Source: Cytophagaceae bacterium (GTDB lineage Bacteria > Bacteroidota > Bacteroidia > Cytophagales > Spirosomataceae). Taken from it: a stretch of DNA of 5,418 nt. The notes under the pieces were generated by a model. The model was given only the letters and a program-made list of their open reading frames with translations. It did no database searches and had not been told where the DNA came from. Location of the stretch: assembly GCA_027485075.1 (NCBI GenBank), contig JAIXRT010000031.1:1-5418 (forward strand), written 5' to 3'. The translations under genes were made by a program, and so were the position numbers. Position 1 is the stretch's first letter. The number at the start of each line of letters is the position of its first letter. Shown in pieces: positions 1 through 5,418 of the stretch.

Positions 1-11
1 CAAGAACTTTT

Positions 12-68
12 GAGACGCGATACTTCGCGTTCTTTTGATGGAGCATTAGACGCGAAGTATCGCGTCTC
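12..68. repeat. Nested palindromic intergenic repeat (REP-like)
   Basis: The left arm GAGACGCGATACTTCGCGT (12-30) is the exact reverse complement of the arm at 50-68, giving a 19-bp perfect stem around a 19-nt loop. Each arm is also a small hairpin: ACGCGA at 15-20 pairs with TCGCGT at 25-30, and ACGCGA at 50-55 pairs with TCGCGT at 60-65, each with a 4-nt loop. The DNA or RNA could therefore form one long hairpin or two short ones. Neither strand has a T-tract right after the stem, so a terminator role is not supported. From memory, similar GAGACGCGA...TCGCGTCTC palindromes recur between genes in Bacteroidota and cyanobacteria. I cannot verify copy number here. Confidence 0.8.
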
Positions 69-81
69 TACAAAATAGATC

Positions 82-137
82 TAACGCCAACGTCCATCGT
101 CCAGCGTCTAACGTCCAGCGTCTAGCGTCTAATTTCT
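82..137. repeat. Degenerate heptameric tandem repeat array 1
   Basis: From 89 to 130 the sequence divides without a gap into six 7-bp units: AACGTCC, ATCGTCC, AGCGTCT, AACGTCC, AGCGTCT, AGCGTCT (consensus ANCGTCY). Weaker units flank it at 82-88 and 131-137. The array lies just downstream of the 3' end of the tRNA gene. It resembles in form the heptanucleotide short tandem repeats known from cyanobacteria (STRR). It does not encode a plausible protein, and its function is unknown. Confidence 0.75.
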
Positions 138-138
138 G

Positions 139-210
139 TGGCCCCGGCGGGAATCGAACCCGCATCTAGCGTTTAGGAAACGCCTATTCTATCCGTTGAA
201 CTACAGCGCC
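139..210 (-). tRNA. tRNA-Arg, anticodon CCU
   Basis: The minus strand folds into a 72-nt cloverleaf. It has a 4-bp D stem, a 5-bp anticodon stem (GGCGT/ACGCT) with loop TTCCTAA, a 4-nt variable region, and a 5-bp T stem GCGGG/CCCGC with loop TTCGATT. The anticodon CCT (175-177) reads the Arg codon AGG. The discriminator base is A (139). The following bases are CAG, so the CCA tail is not encoded and must be added by nucleotidyltransferase. The acceptor stem is imperfect: 5' GGCGCTG against 3' CGGGGCC leaves a G-G mismatch at pair 4-69 and a U-G wobble at 6-67. The gene lies 67 nt downstream of hflX on the same strand, with no terminator between them and no clear promoter of its own, so joint transcription is possible. 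Identity is secure; full function is likely but slightly less sure because of the mismatch. Confidence 0.93.
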
Positions 211-216
211 AATACT

Positions 217-279
217 CATACTTCTTACCTCTTACCTCTCACCTCTCACCTCTTAATTCTTAATTCTCACTTCTCCTCT
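217..279. repeat. Degenerate heptameric tandem repeat array 2
   Basis: From 224 the sequence divides without a gap into eight 7-bp units: CTTACCT twice, CTCACCT twice, CTTAATT twice, CTCACTT, CTCCTCT. A weaker unit, CATACTT, precedes them at 217. The paired identical neighbours suggest growth by slippage and local duplication. On the transcribed minus strand the units read as AGGTAAG, AGGTGAG and AATTAAG. The array fills most of the gap between hflX and the tRNA gene, and its last unit overlaps the hflX stop codon (278-280). The period matches array 1, but the motif is different. Function is unknown. Confidence 0.8.
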
Positions 280-1549
280 ATTCCGGAACAACCCCATCAT
301 TATATCCCATCAAGTGGTTGGTATCCAACCAGTTAGGGAAAATCTGAAAGTGTTTTTCTTTAATGATTTCCATCACCATTCCGCGCAATTCTGCTAAATT
401 GGAGCGCTGCTCCGCTGAAATAAAAACGGTTTTTGGTGTATTCGTTTGCCAATGCGATTGCTTCAAGAAAAGTGTCACACGTTCCATTTTGGTTAACTCT
501 GGATTACCATCCTCATCTACCGCTGCTCCCTCAAAGAAGACATCTTCGACGTTATATAGGTCTATTTTATTGAACACAAGGATCGTTGGCTTATCACCCG
601 CACCCATCTCATTCAAAATTCCTTGCACCACTTCGATCTGCTCTTCAAAGTTGGGATGTGATATATCCACTACGTGAAGTAATACATCCGCCTCGCGCAC
701 TTCGTCCAAGGTAGACTTAAATGATTCAATTAATAGGGTAGGGAGTTTCCGAATAAACCCAACCGTATCGGTTAACAAGAATGGAATGCTATCCCAAACC
801 ACTTTGCGCACCGTAGAATCCACAGTAGCAAATAGTTTATTCTCAGCGAAAACATCTACTTTGGCTAATTTTTGCATCAATGTCGACTTACCTACGTTCG
901 TGTAGCCTACCAATGAAACACGAACCATGCGGTCGCGGTGCTTCCGCTGTGTCGACGATTGTTTGTCGATGTTCTCTAGTTTATCTTTCAAGAAAGCGAT
1001 GCGATCATTTGCAATACGTCGATCCGTCTCGAGTTCTTTCTCACCAGGACCACGCATACCCACACCGCCTCGTTGCTTCGAAAGGTGAGACCACATGCGG
1101 GTCAAACGTGGCAGCATGTATTGGTATTGCGCTAGTTCTACTTGCGTTTTCGCTTGAACGGTTTTGGCACGCTGCGCAAAAATATTTAGAATCAATAAAC
1201 TGCGATCCAAGACTTTCATTTCTTTACCCAACAGCGAAATTTCATACTCGATGTTACGTACTTGCGATGGACTCAAATCATCATCAAAAATGAGCATATC
1301 CACGTCTTTGGCAATTACGTAGGCGATGATCTCCTCTAGCTTTCCTTTCCCAACATACGTCCGGTTATCCGGCTTCGCTAAATTTTGGGTAAAGCTGGCT
1401 AAGGTTAATACACCCGACGTCGACGCTAAGAACGCTAACTCCGCCAAATACTCCGCCGTTTGAACCGGGTTTTGTTTTTGGGTAGTCACCGCTACTAATA
1501 CGGCCGTTTCTTGCTCCTGATCGGTACTAAATCCGTTTTCTTCCTTCAT
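278..1549 (-). CDS. hflX: GTPase HflX
   Basis: This 423-residue protein is a full-length HflX, a cytoplasmic GTPase that binds the large ribosomal subunit and, in studied bacteria, splits stalled or heat-damaged 70S ribosomes. Residues about 30-200 form the HflX-specific N-terminal region, ending in the glycine-rich segment RGGVGMRGPGEKELETDRR (160-178) that marks the family. The G domain follows: G1 GYTNVGKST (215-223), G2 around ATVDST (241-246), G3 DTVGF (261-265), G4 NKID (327-330) and G5 SAE (378-380). All nucleotide-binding motifs are intact. About 47 residues separate G4 from G5, longer than in the E. coli protein; I recall this from other Bacteroidota homologues. The ATG at 1547-1549 has no Shine-Dalgarno motif, as is usual in this phylum. 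It lies 11 bases beyond the T-tract of a terminator, and no clear promoter is visible, so expression may rely on readthrough or on a promoter inside the upstream gene. Confidence 0.96.
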   Translation of the reverse strand: MKEENGFSTDQEQETAVLVAVTTQKQNPVQTAEYLAELAFLASTSGVLTLASFTQNLAKPDNRTYVGKGKLEEIIAYVIAKDVDMLIFDDDLSPSQVRNIEYEISLLGKEMKVLDRSLLILNIFAQRAKTVQAKTQVELAQYQYMLPRLTRMWSHLSKQRGGVGMRGPGEKELETDRRIANDRIAFLKDKLENIDKQSSTQRKHRDRMVRVSLVGYTNVGKSTLMQKLAKVDVFAENKLFATVDSTVRKVVWDSIPFLLTDTVGFIRKLPTLLIESFKSTLDEVREADVLLHVVDISHPNFEEQIEVVQGILNEMGAGDKPTILVFNKIDLYNVEDVFFEGAAVDEDGNPELTKMERVTLFLKQSHWQTNTPKTVFISAEQRSNLAELRGMVMEIIKEKHFQIFPNWLDTNHLMGYNDGVVPE

Positions 1550-1560
1550 AATTTTAAGCT

Positions 1561-1591
1561 AAAAAAAGCCTTTCCGATTAAGAAAGGCTTT
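1561..1591 (-). terminator. Intrinsic terminator of the atpA-atpG-DUF2911 unit
   Basis: A 10-bp perfect stem, GAAAGGCTTT (1582-1591) with AAAGCCTTTC (1565-1574), encloses a 7-nt loop. On the minus strand it is followed by seven T residues (1567 down to 1561, partly within the stem). The hairpin lies about 20 bases after the stop codon of the DUF2911 gene and points in its direction of transcription. The plus strand has only a weak T-rich stretch after the stem, and no plus-strand gene ends here. The next gene, hflX, starts just 11 bases beyond. Confidence 0.88.
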
Positions 1592-1611
1592 CTTGCTCAT
1601 TTAAGTTCCCA

Positions 1612-2433
1612 CTATAAGCTATCAATCAATTTTTGATTTAAACTTACATAGTCTTCATTTTTTCCTGCTTTGGCTAATTCGATAGATTTTAATGCAGTCG
1701 CTTTCGCGCCTACTTTATCTCCCAATTTAGCTTGAATCTTCGCTTTTAAGTGCATCACCCAATAAGCCGATGGATTTGCTTCAGATGCTTTTGTCGCCCA
1801 TTCCAATGCCTTTTTCAAATCACGACCTGTTTCGAAATAGTATGATGCCGACTCAAAATAAGGTTTGGTATCAACACTCATTGCTTTCTCAATCGAAGCA
1901 GCAATTTTAGCGTCAATTTCCGTCGTTACCGGAATGGATACACTTGTTTTTTCCCACATGATTTGAATCTCACATGTATTCGCAATCACTTGTCCTAGCT
2001 GAATCGTAAATGATTCCACAGAAGATGCTAGTGTATTGGTTGGAACAGTTACTTTCAGAACATCTTCCTCTGGGTGGTAATTAAACACACCATTGGTTCC
2101 TTTGTTGAAAATAATTTCCCAGTTTTTGGCTGTTGGAATAATCATCAACTGGTATGAACCAGCTTTTAAATCTTTTCCTGCCACCTTCACATCTTCGCCA
2201 AAAGTTACTTTCGTTGGATTATTTGCTCCTGCTCTCCATAATTTTCCAAAAGGAACGATATCACCAAAAATCGTACGGCTTTTAATCACCGGCCGCGAAT
2301 AGTTCACCTCAATGAATGATAGGGAAAAATCTTGTTTGATGGTTTGACCAGGACTTGGTGCAGGCATTTTAACAGCCTGAGCAAAAGAATTCAACGAAAT
2401 AGCGACTAGCGCAATAGCGAAAAGTTGTTTCAT
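1612..2433 (-). CDS. Secreted DUF2911 family protein with C-terminal TPR-like repeats
   Basis: This 273-residue protein is predicted to be exported to the periplasm; its molecular role is unknown. Residues 1-20 form a signal peptide: a short Lys-containing start, the hydrophobic run LFAIALVAISL, then the likely cleavage site NSFA/QA. Residues about 22-167 match the DUF2911 family, common in Bacteroidota, with recognisable stretches YSRPVIKSRTIFG, GKLWRAGANNPT, LKAGSYQLMIIP and IQIMWE. Residues about 188-257 form one clear 34-residue TPR unit (Tyr/Phe-rich helix, then ALEWATKASEANP) and a second similar helical pair, suggesting a protein-binding tail. I chose the ATG at 2431-2433 because it gives a clean signal peptide. 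An in-frame ATG 27 bases upstream would add nine residues and overlap atpG. With the chosen start, only one base separates it from the atpG stop codon, so the gene is probably translationally coupled to the ATP synthase genes. A terminator follows at 1561-1591. Confidence 0.88.
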   Translation of the reverse strand: MKQLFAIALVAISLNSFAQAVKMPAPSPGQTIKQDFSLSFIEVNYSRPVIKSRTIFGDIVPFGKLWRAGANNPTKVTFGEDVKVAGKDLKAGSYQLMIIPTAKNWEIIFNKGTNGVFNYHPEEDVLKVTVPTNTLASSVESFTIQLGQVIANTCEIQIMWEKTSVSIPVTTEIDAKIAASIEKAMSVDTKPYFESASYYFETGRDLKKALEWATKASEANPSAYWVMHLKAKIQAKLGDKVGAKATALKSIELAKAGKNEDYVSLNQKLIDSL

Positions 2434-2434
2434 A

Positions 2435-3313
2435 TTATGCAGAAAGCGCTTCAGCACCACCTACAATCTCCAGGATTTCCTTCGTGATTGCTGCTTGGCG
2501 AGAACGGTTGTATTCTAATTTTAAAGCTTTAATTAACTCACCCGCATTGTCAGTTGCTTTATCCATCGCAGTCATACGTGCACCATGCTCGGAAGCATTG
2601 GACTCAAGTAGGGAACGAAAGATGGATAATTTCACCGACTTAGGAATAAGCTCATTGATGATTTTTTCTTCATTGGGTTCGAAGATGTAATCAACATTAG
2701 ATGCCGTAGCTGTATCCGCATTTTCTTGTAAAGGAAGTAATTGTTCCGTACGAATGATTTGCGTCGCTACATTCTTGAATTCGTTGAAAATCAATTCAAC
2801 AACATCATATTTGCCAGCAGCAAAATCAGCTAAGATTTCATCGCCCACCACGCGTACCTTACCAAAATTCAAACCCGAGAAAATCTCTGTGTGTTCTGTA
2901 TTTAATTTATAACCACGACGGCCTAAATACTCAGCTCCTTTTTTACCCAAAGTTAATACCTCAACTTTTCCAGCTGTATGTAAGGCCGCATATTTCTCTT
3001 GAATTAACGCGATCGTTGCCTTTCCAATGTTTGCATTGAATGCGCCACATAGTCCACGATCCGACGTAACTACAATCACTAAAACATTAGAGATCGGTCG
3101 TACTTGGGTGTAGACGTTATCTTTTCCAGCTTCTGTTTTGGCAGAAACCGTTGCAATCATTTCGGCTAATTTTTTTGCGTATGGACGCATTTGAGTAATC
3201 GCATCCGTCGCACGGCGCAACTTCGCCGCCGAAACCATTTTCATGGCTTTGGTGATTTGTTGCGTGGAGTTTACGGAAACAATTCTATTTCTTACTTCTT
3301 TTAACGAAGCCAT
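2435..3313 (-). CDS. atpG: ATP synthase F1 subunit gamma
   Basis: This 292-residue protein is the gamma subunit, the central rotor shaft of F1 ATP synthase, which couples rotation of the membrane c-ring to ATP synthesis in the alpha3beta3 head. The N-terminal helix has the family pattern: RNRIVSVNSTQQITKAMKMV (residues 8-27), then SAAKLRRA. The central fold carries the conserved SDRGLCGAFN (84-93). The C-terminal helix includes SEHGARMTAMDKATDNA (241-257) and ends with NRSRQAAITKEILEIVGGAEAL, a hallmark of the subunit. Length is typical of the family and no key segment is missing. It starts 13 bases after the atpA stop codon, in the conserved alpha-gamma order, and the DUF2911 gene follows after one base. 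atpD (beta) and atpC (epsilon) do not follow, so they must lie elsewhere. Separate atpD-atpC placement is, from memory, common in Bacteroidota. Confidence 0.98.
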   Translation of the reverse strand: MASLKEVRNRIVSVNSTQQITKAMKMVSAAKLRRATDAITQMRPYAKKLAEMIATVSAKTEAGKDNVYTQVRPISNVLVIVVTSDRGLCGAFNANIGKATIALIQEKYAALHTAGKVEVLTLGKKGAEYLGRRGYKLNTEHTEIFSGLNFGKVRVVGDEILADFAAGKYDVVELIFNEFKNVATQIIRTEQLLPLQENADTATASNVDYIFEPNEEKIINELIPKSVKLSIFRSLLESNASEHGARMTAMDKATDNAGELIKALKLEYNRSRQAAITKEILEIVGGAEALSA

Positions 3314-3326
3314 ACAATTCTATTTT

Positions 3327-4907
3327 TTAAACTGCGTATTTAGCTGCTACTTCATTACCTACACGCTTTAACGTAGCGGTAAGTGTATCATCAAATTTAC
3401 CTTGACTCAAAGCATCTAATGTTGCTTTCTCTGTCGCACGTAAAACCTGAATGAAATCTTTTTCAAATTCACGTACTTTGTCAACAGGAACTGTATCTAA
3501 GTTTCCAGTCGTAGCCAAATAAATCATCGCTACCTGATCTTCCACACGTTGCGGTGCGAATTGTGGTTGCTTCAACATTTCTAAGTTACGACGACCACGT
3601 TCGATCGTTAATTTTGTAGACGCATCAAGGTCAGAACCAAACTTCGCGAAAGCTTCTAACTCACGGAATTGCGCTTGGTCTAATTTTAATGTTCCAGCTA
3701 CTTTCTTCATCGACTTGATTTGCGCATTACCACCTACACGTGATACCGAAATACCTACGTTGATCGCTGGACGAATACCTGCGTTAAACAAGTTTGTTTC
3801 TAAGAAGATTTGACCATCCGTAATCGAAATTACGTTGGTAGGAATGTAGGCCGAAACGTCACCCGCTTGAGTCTCAATGATTGGAAGGGCTGTTAAGCTA
3901 CCGCCACCTTTTACGATGCCTTTGATTGAATCTGGCAAGTCGTTCATGTTACGTGCGATTTCATCCGAGTTGTTGATTTTCGCCGCACGCTCCAATAAAC
4001 GGGAGTGAAGGTAGAAAACGTCACCTGGATATGCCTCACGTCCTGGTGGACGACGTAACAATAAAGAAACTTCACGGTAAGCGACCGCTTGCTTCGATAA
4101 GTCATCATAAACAACTAATGCAGGACGACCTGTATCACGGAAGAATTCTCCGATCGCAGCACCTGTAAATGGTGCGTAGAATTGCATCGGAGCAGGATCA
4201 CCCGCAGATGCAGAAACAACAACTGTATAATCCATCGCACCAGCCTTACGAAGCGTTTGCTCGATTTGCTTTACGGTGGATGCTTTTTGTCCAATGGCTA
4301 CGTAGATACAGAATACCGGCTCACCCTTGTCATAAAATTCTTTCTGGTTGATGATTGTATCAATACAAACAGCTGTTTTACCTGTTTGACGGTCACCGAT
4401 CACTAATTCACGCTGGCCACGACCTACTGGAATCATCGCATCAATCGCCTTGATACCTGATTGCAACGGCTCGGTTACCGGCTGACGGAAAATTACCCCT
4501 GGAGCTTTACGCTCTAATGGCATTTCGTATAATGTTCCCGTAATAGGACCATTTCCGTCAATTGGCTCACCCAATGTGTTAACAACTCGGCCTAAAATAC
4601 CATCACCTACTTGCACAGACGCAATTAAGTTGGTACGCTTTACCGTATCACCTTCTTTAATTTGGCTAGAATCGCCCAAAAGTACAGCTCCTACATTATC
4701 CTCCTCCAAGTTCAAAGCCAATGCCTTTAAACCGTTTTCAAAAACGATCAATTCACCTGCTTGTACATTGGAAAGGCCATAAATACGAGCCACACCGTCA
4801 CCCACTTGGAGTACAGTGCCGATTTCTTCTAATTCTGCTTGAGTTTTCGCTTGAGATAACTGCTCTCTTAAAATTGCCGAAACCTCATCTGGTCTTACTG
4901 ATGCCAT
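3327..4907 (-). CDS. atpA: ATP synthase F1 subunit alpha
   Basis: This 526-residue protein is the alpha subunit of F1 ATP synthase, forming the non-catalytic nucleotide sites of the alpha3beta3 head. The N-terminal beta-barrel domain covers about residues 25-95 ([16 protein letters not shown]). The nucleotide-binding domain has Walker [10 protein letters not shown] (171-179), Walker B-like ALVVYDDL (263-270) and [20 protein letters not shown] (282-301). The ATPase alpha/beta signature [10 protein letters not shown] (380-389) is followed by Arg390, which matches the arginine finger that reaches into the catalytic site. Residues about 311-335 (including [19 protein letters not shown]) replace a shorter stretch in E. 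coli and are, from memory, normal for Bacteroidota. The frame is open upstream to an ATG at 5006, but [17 protein letters not shown] at 4907 is the conserved family start and the extra 33 residues look non-coding. atpH, which usually precedes atpA, is absent; a divergent gene lies there instead. Confidence 0.98.
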   Translation of the reverse strand: MASVRPDEVSAILREQLSQAKTQAELEEIGTVLQVGDGVARIYGLSNVQAGELIVFENGLKALALNLEEDNVGAVLLGDSSQIKEGDTVKRTNLIASVQVGDGILGRVVNTLGEPIDGNGPITGTLYEMPLERKAPGVIFRQPVTEPLQSGIKAIDAMIPVGRGQRELVIGDRQTGKTAVCIDTIINQKEFYDKGEPVFCIYVAIGQKASTVKQIEQTLRKAGAMDYTVVVSASAGDPAPMQFYAPFTGAAIGEFFRDTGRPALVVYDDLSKQAVAYREVSLLLRRPPGREAYPGDVFYLHSRLLERAAKINNSDEIARNMNDLPDSIKGIVKGGGSLTALPIIETQAGDVSAYIPTNVISITDGQIFLETNLFNAGIRPAINVGISVSRVGGNAQIKSMKKVAGTLKLDQAQFRELEAFAKFGSDLDASTKLTIERGRRNLEMLKQPQFAPQRVEDQVAMIYLATTGNLDTVPVDKVREFEKDFIQVLRATEKATLDALSQGKFDDTLTATLKRVGNEVAAKYAV

Positions 4908-4946
4908 ACTAAAGTTTATATGTTTTATGCTGTAAAATTTCGAGTG

Positions 4947-4980
4947 CAAAATTAGGTAGTAAATTTCAATATTCCCATAA
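4947..4980 (-). promoter_or_regulatory. Candidate promoter for atpA-atpG-DUF2911
   Basis: On the minus strand the octamer TAATTTTG (4954 down to 4947) matches the Bacteroidota -7 consensus TAnnTTTG. It would start transcription roughly 35 bases before the atpA ATG. The -33 element is weak: TTATG at 4980-4976 has a suitable 21-bp spacing but is a poor match to TTTG. This is a motif match by eye only. Confidence 0.5.
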
Positions 4981-5021
4981 CTTTGGCAAAAAATGAGCGT
5001 AATCATAAGACTTTTTTTAGA

Positions 5022-5047
5022 TTGGATTTTCCTTGGATAATTTATCC
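5022..5047. promoter_or_regulatory. Possible operator: direct repeat plus palindrome between divergent genes
   Basis: TTGGAT occurs at 5022-5027 and again at 5033-5038, exactly 11 bp apart, about one helical turn. The second copy merges into the palindrome GGATAA-T-TTATCC (5035-5047). The site lies between the divergent promoter candidates of atpA and the FKBP-type gene, where a shared regulator could bind. No regulator is encoded nearby. Short AT-rich palindromes also arise by chance, so this is tentative. Confidence 0.25.
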
Positions 5048-5064
5048 CTGTTAAATGCCGTTAA

Positions 5065-5100
5065 TTTTGTTGAGTGAGCCGCAATTTTCGTGTATCTTCG
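5065..5100 (+). promoter_or_regulatory. Candidate promoter for the FKBP-type isomerase gene
   Basis: TATCTTCG (5093-5100) is one base from the Bacteroidota -7 consensus TAnnTTTG. TTTTGTTG (5065-5072) upstream supplies a -33-like element, with 20-23 bp spacing depending on the core chosen. Transcription would start near 5105, giving a leader of about 27 bases. An exact TAnnTTTG octamer, TAATTTTG (5062-5069), is an alternative -7 element but lacks a good -33 partner. Confidence 0.5.
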
Positions 5101-5131
5101 GAACTTTGTTTTTGAATCAAATTAGATCTAT

Positions 5132-5418
5132 ATGAACTTTTTAAAACCTATGGCATTCTTAACGGCTGCCACATTTGTTACTTTTGCGTCATTAGCACAG
5201 TCTAAACCCAAAGCAAAAAAGACTACAGTTCCTAAATTAACGATCTCTGTAACGAGAGTTCCAATTAAGGAATTTGCAAATCAAGTAGACTCTGTTTCAT
5301 ATGCCGTGGGGGTTTTAGTTGCCCAAAAAAAAAAAAAGAAAAAAGTGACCCTAAATCCAGAAATGGTCGCTAAAGGCTTCGCTTCTGTTACTTCTGGCGG
5401 TAAGCTTTTAATCAACGA
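5132..5418 (+). CDS. FKBP-type peptidyl-prolyl isomerase, N-terminal part (truncated by window end)
   Basis: An open frame begins at the ATG at 5132-5134 and is still open at the window edge, giving 95 complete codons. Residues 1-22 form a signal peptide with hydrophobic core AFLTAATFVTFASLA and probable cleavage at SLA/QS. There is no lipobox cysteine, so the protein is probably soluble in the periplasm. A Lys-rich linker follows (KPKAKK). From about residue 46, FANQVDSVSYAVGVLVAQ and, after a lysine run, VTLNPEMVAKGFASV resemble the dimerisation domain that precedes the catalytic FKBP domain in FkpA/Mip-type prolyl isomerases, which help fold exported proteins. The catalytic domain would lie beyond the window and is not seen. 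Residues 66-71 are six consecutive lysines encoded by a near-pure A tract, where relatives usually have a mixed stretch such as NLKKQG. The start has no Shine-Dalgarno motif. The gene is divergent from atpA. Confidence 0.8.
   Translation, partial: MNFLKPMAFLTAATFVTFASLAQSKPKAKKTTVPKLTISVTRVPIKEFANQVDSVSYAVGVLVAQKKKKKKVTLNPEMVAKGFASVTSGGKLLIN
5325..5344 (+). repeat. Poly-A tract (A13-G-A6) inside the FKBP-type gene
   Basis: Thirteen consecutive A residues (5325-5337), one G, then six A residues (5339-5344) encode the end of Gln65 and Lys66-71. The conserved protein sequence on both sides is in the same frame only when the run is 13 A (or differs by a multiple of three). With 12 A the frame reads AAG then TGA immediately after the tract. 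With 14 A it reaches TAA about nine codons later. The run is thus placed where slippage would switch the gene off. Confidence 0.9.

Noticed and set aside
12..68. Palindrome as a transcription terminator
   Set aside because: Neither strand has a T-tract directly after the stem, and no gene end adjoins it closely apart from the tRNA some 70 bases away.
82..279. Repeat arrays as a CRISPR
   Set aside because: Units are only 7 bp, are contiguous without spacers, and no cas genes are present.
331..377. Long G4-G5 spacing in HflX as a novel insertion (residue numbers 331-377 of the protein)
   Set aside because: I recall similar longer linkers in other Bacteroidota HflX proteins, and all GTPase motifs are intact, so it is likely an ordinary clade feature.
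880..1293. Plus-strand open frame of 137 codons inside hflX
   Set aside because: It is antisense to a fully conserved gene, has no recognisable domain and no promoter or start context; it is a shadow frame. The same applies to the shorter plus-strand frames inside hflX, DUF2911, atpG and atpA.
2434..2460. Upstream ATG for the DUF2911 gene (nine extra residues, overlapping atpG)
   Set aside because: The downstream ATG at 2431-2433 gives a standard signal peptide and a one-base gap to atpG; the extension would place extra residues before the signal peptide.
4908..5006. N-terminal extension of atpA by 33 residues (start at 5006)
   Set aside because: The extra residues do not match the family, the conserved alpha-subunit start [17 protein letters not shown] lies at 4907, and the extension covers the promoter-like TAATTTTG.

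Overview
This window looks like chromosomal DNA from a member of the Bacteroidota, probably a Cytophagales-type relative, though I cannot place it more narrowly. The reasons are the DUF2911 gene, the Bacteroidota-style HflX and AtpA insertions, AT-rich start regions without Shine-Dalgarno motifs, promoter octamers of the TAnnTTTG type, and the style of the intergenic repeats. These are housekeeping genes. I see no phage, transposase, CRISPR array or defence system.

Layout from left to right. Positions 1-138 carry no gene but hold a 19-bp perfect inverted repeat whose arms are themselves palindromic (12-68), then an array of degenerate 7-bp repeats (about 82-137). A tRNA-Arg(CCU) gene on the minus strand follows (139-210), then a second, unrelated 7-bp repeat array (about 217-279) that runs into the stop codon of hflX. 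The hflX gene (ribosome-associated GTPase, 278-1549, minus) is separated by a strong intrinsic terminator (1561-1591) from an upstream minus-strand cluster read in the order atpA (3327-4907), atpG (2435-3313) and a secreted DUF2911/TPR protein (1612-2433). The intergenic stretch 4908-5131 carries divergent promoter-like signals. On its right, a plus-strand gene for a secreted FKBP-type prolyl isomerase starts at 5132 and runs off the window edge.

atpA and atpG encode the alpha and gamma subunits of F1 ATP synthase. They are tightly spaced and followed after one base by the DUF2911 gene, so the three are probably one transcript ending at 1561-1591. The usual atp neighbours are absent on both sides: there is no atpH/atpF before atpA and no atpD after atpG, so this is a split ATP synthase locus. 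hflX starts only 11 bases after the terminator's T-tract, with no recognisable promoter of its own, and no terminator is seen between hflX and the tRNA gene.

The points most worth a second look are a 13-A homopolymer inside the FKBP-type gene, where loss or gain of one A gives an early stop; the two different heptameric repeat arrays flanking the tRNA; an acceptor-stem mismatch in that tRNA; and the terminator-hflX arrangement. I do not see convincing evidence of a wholly new biological system.
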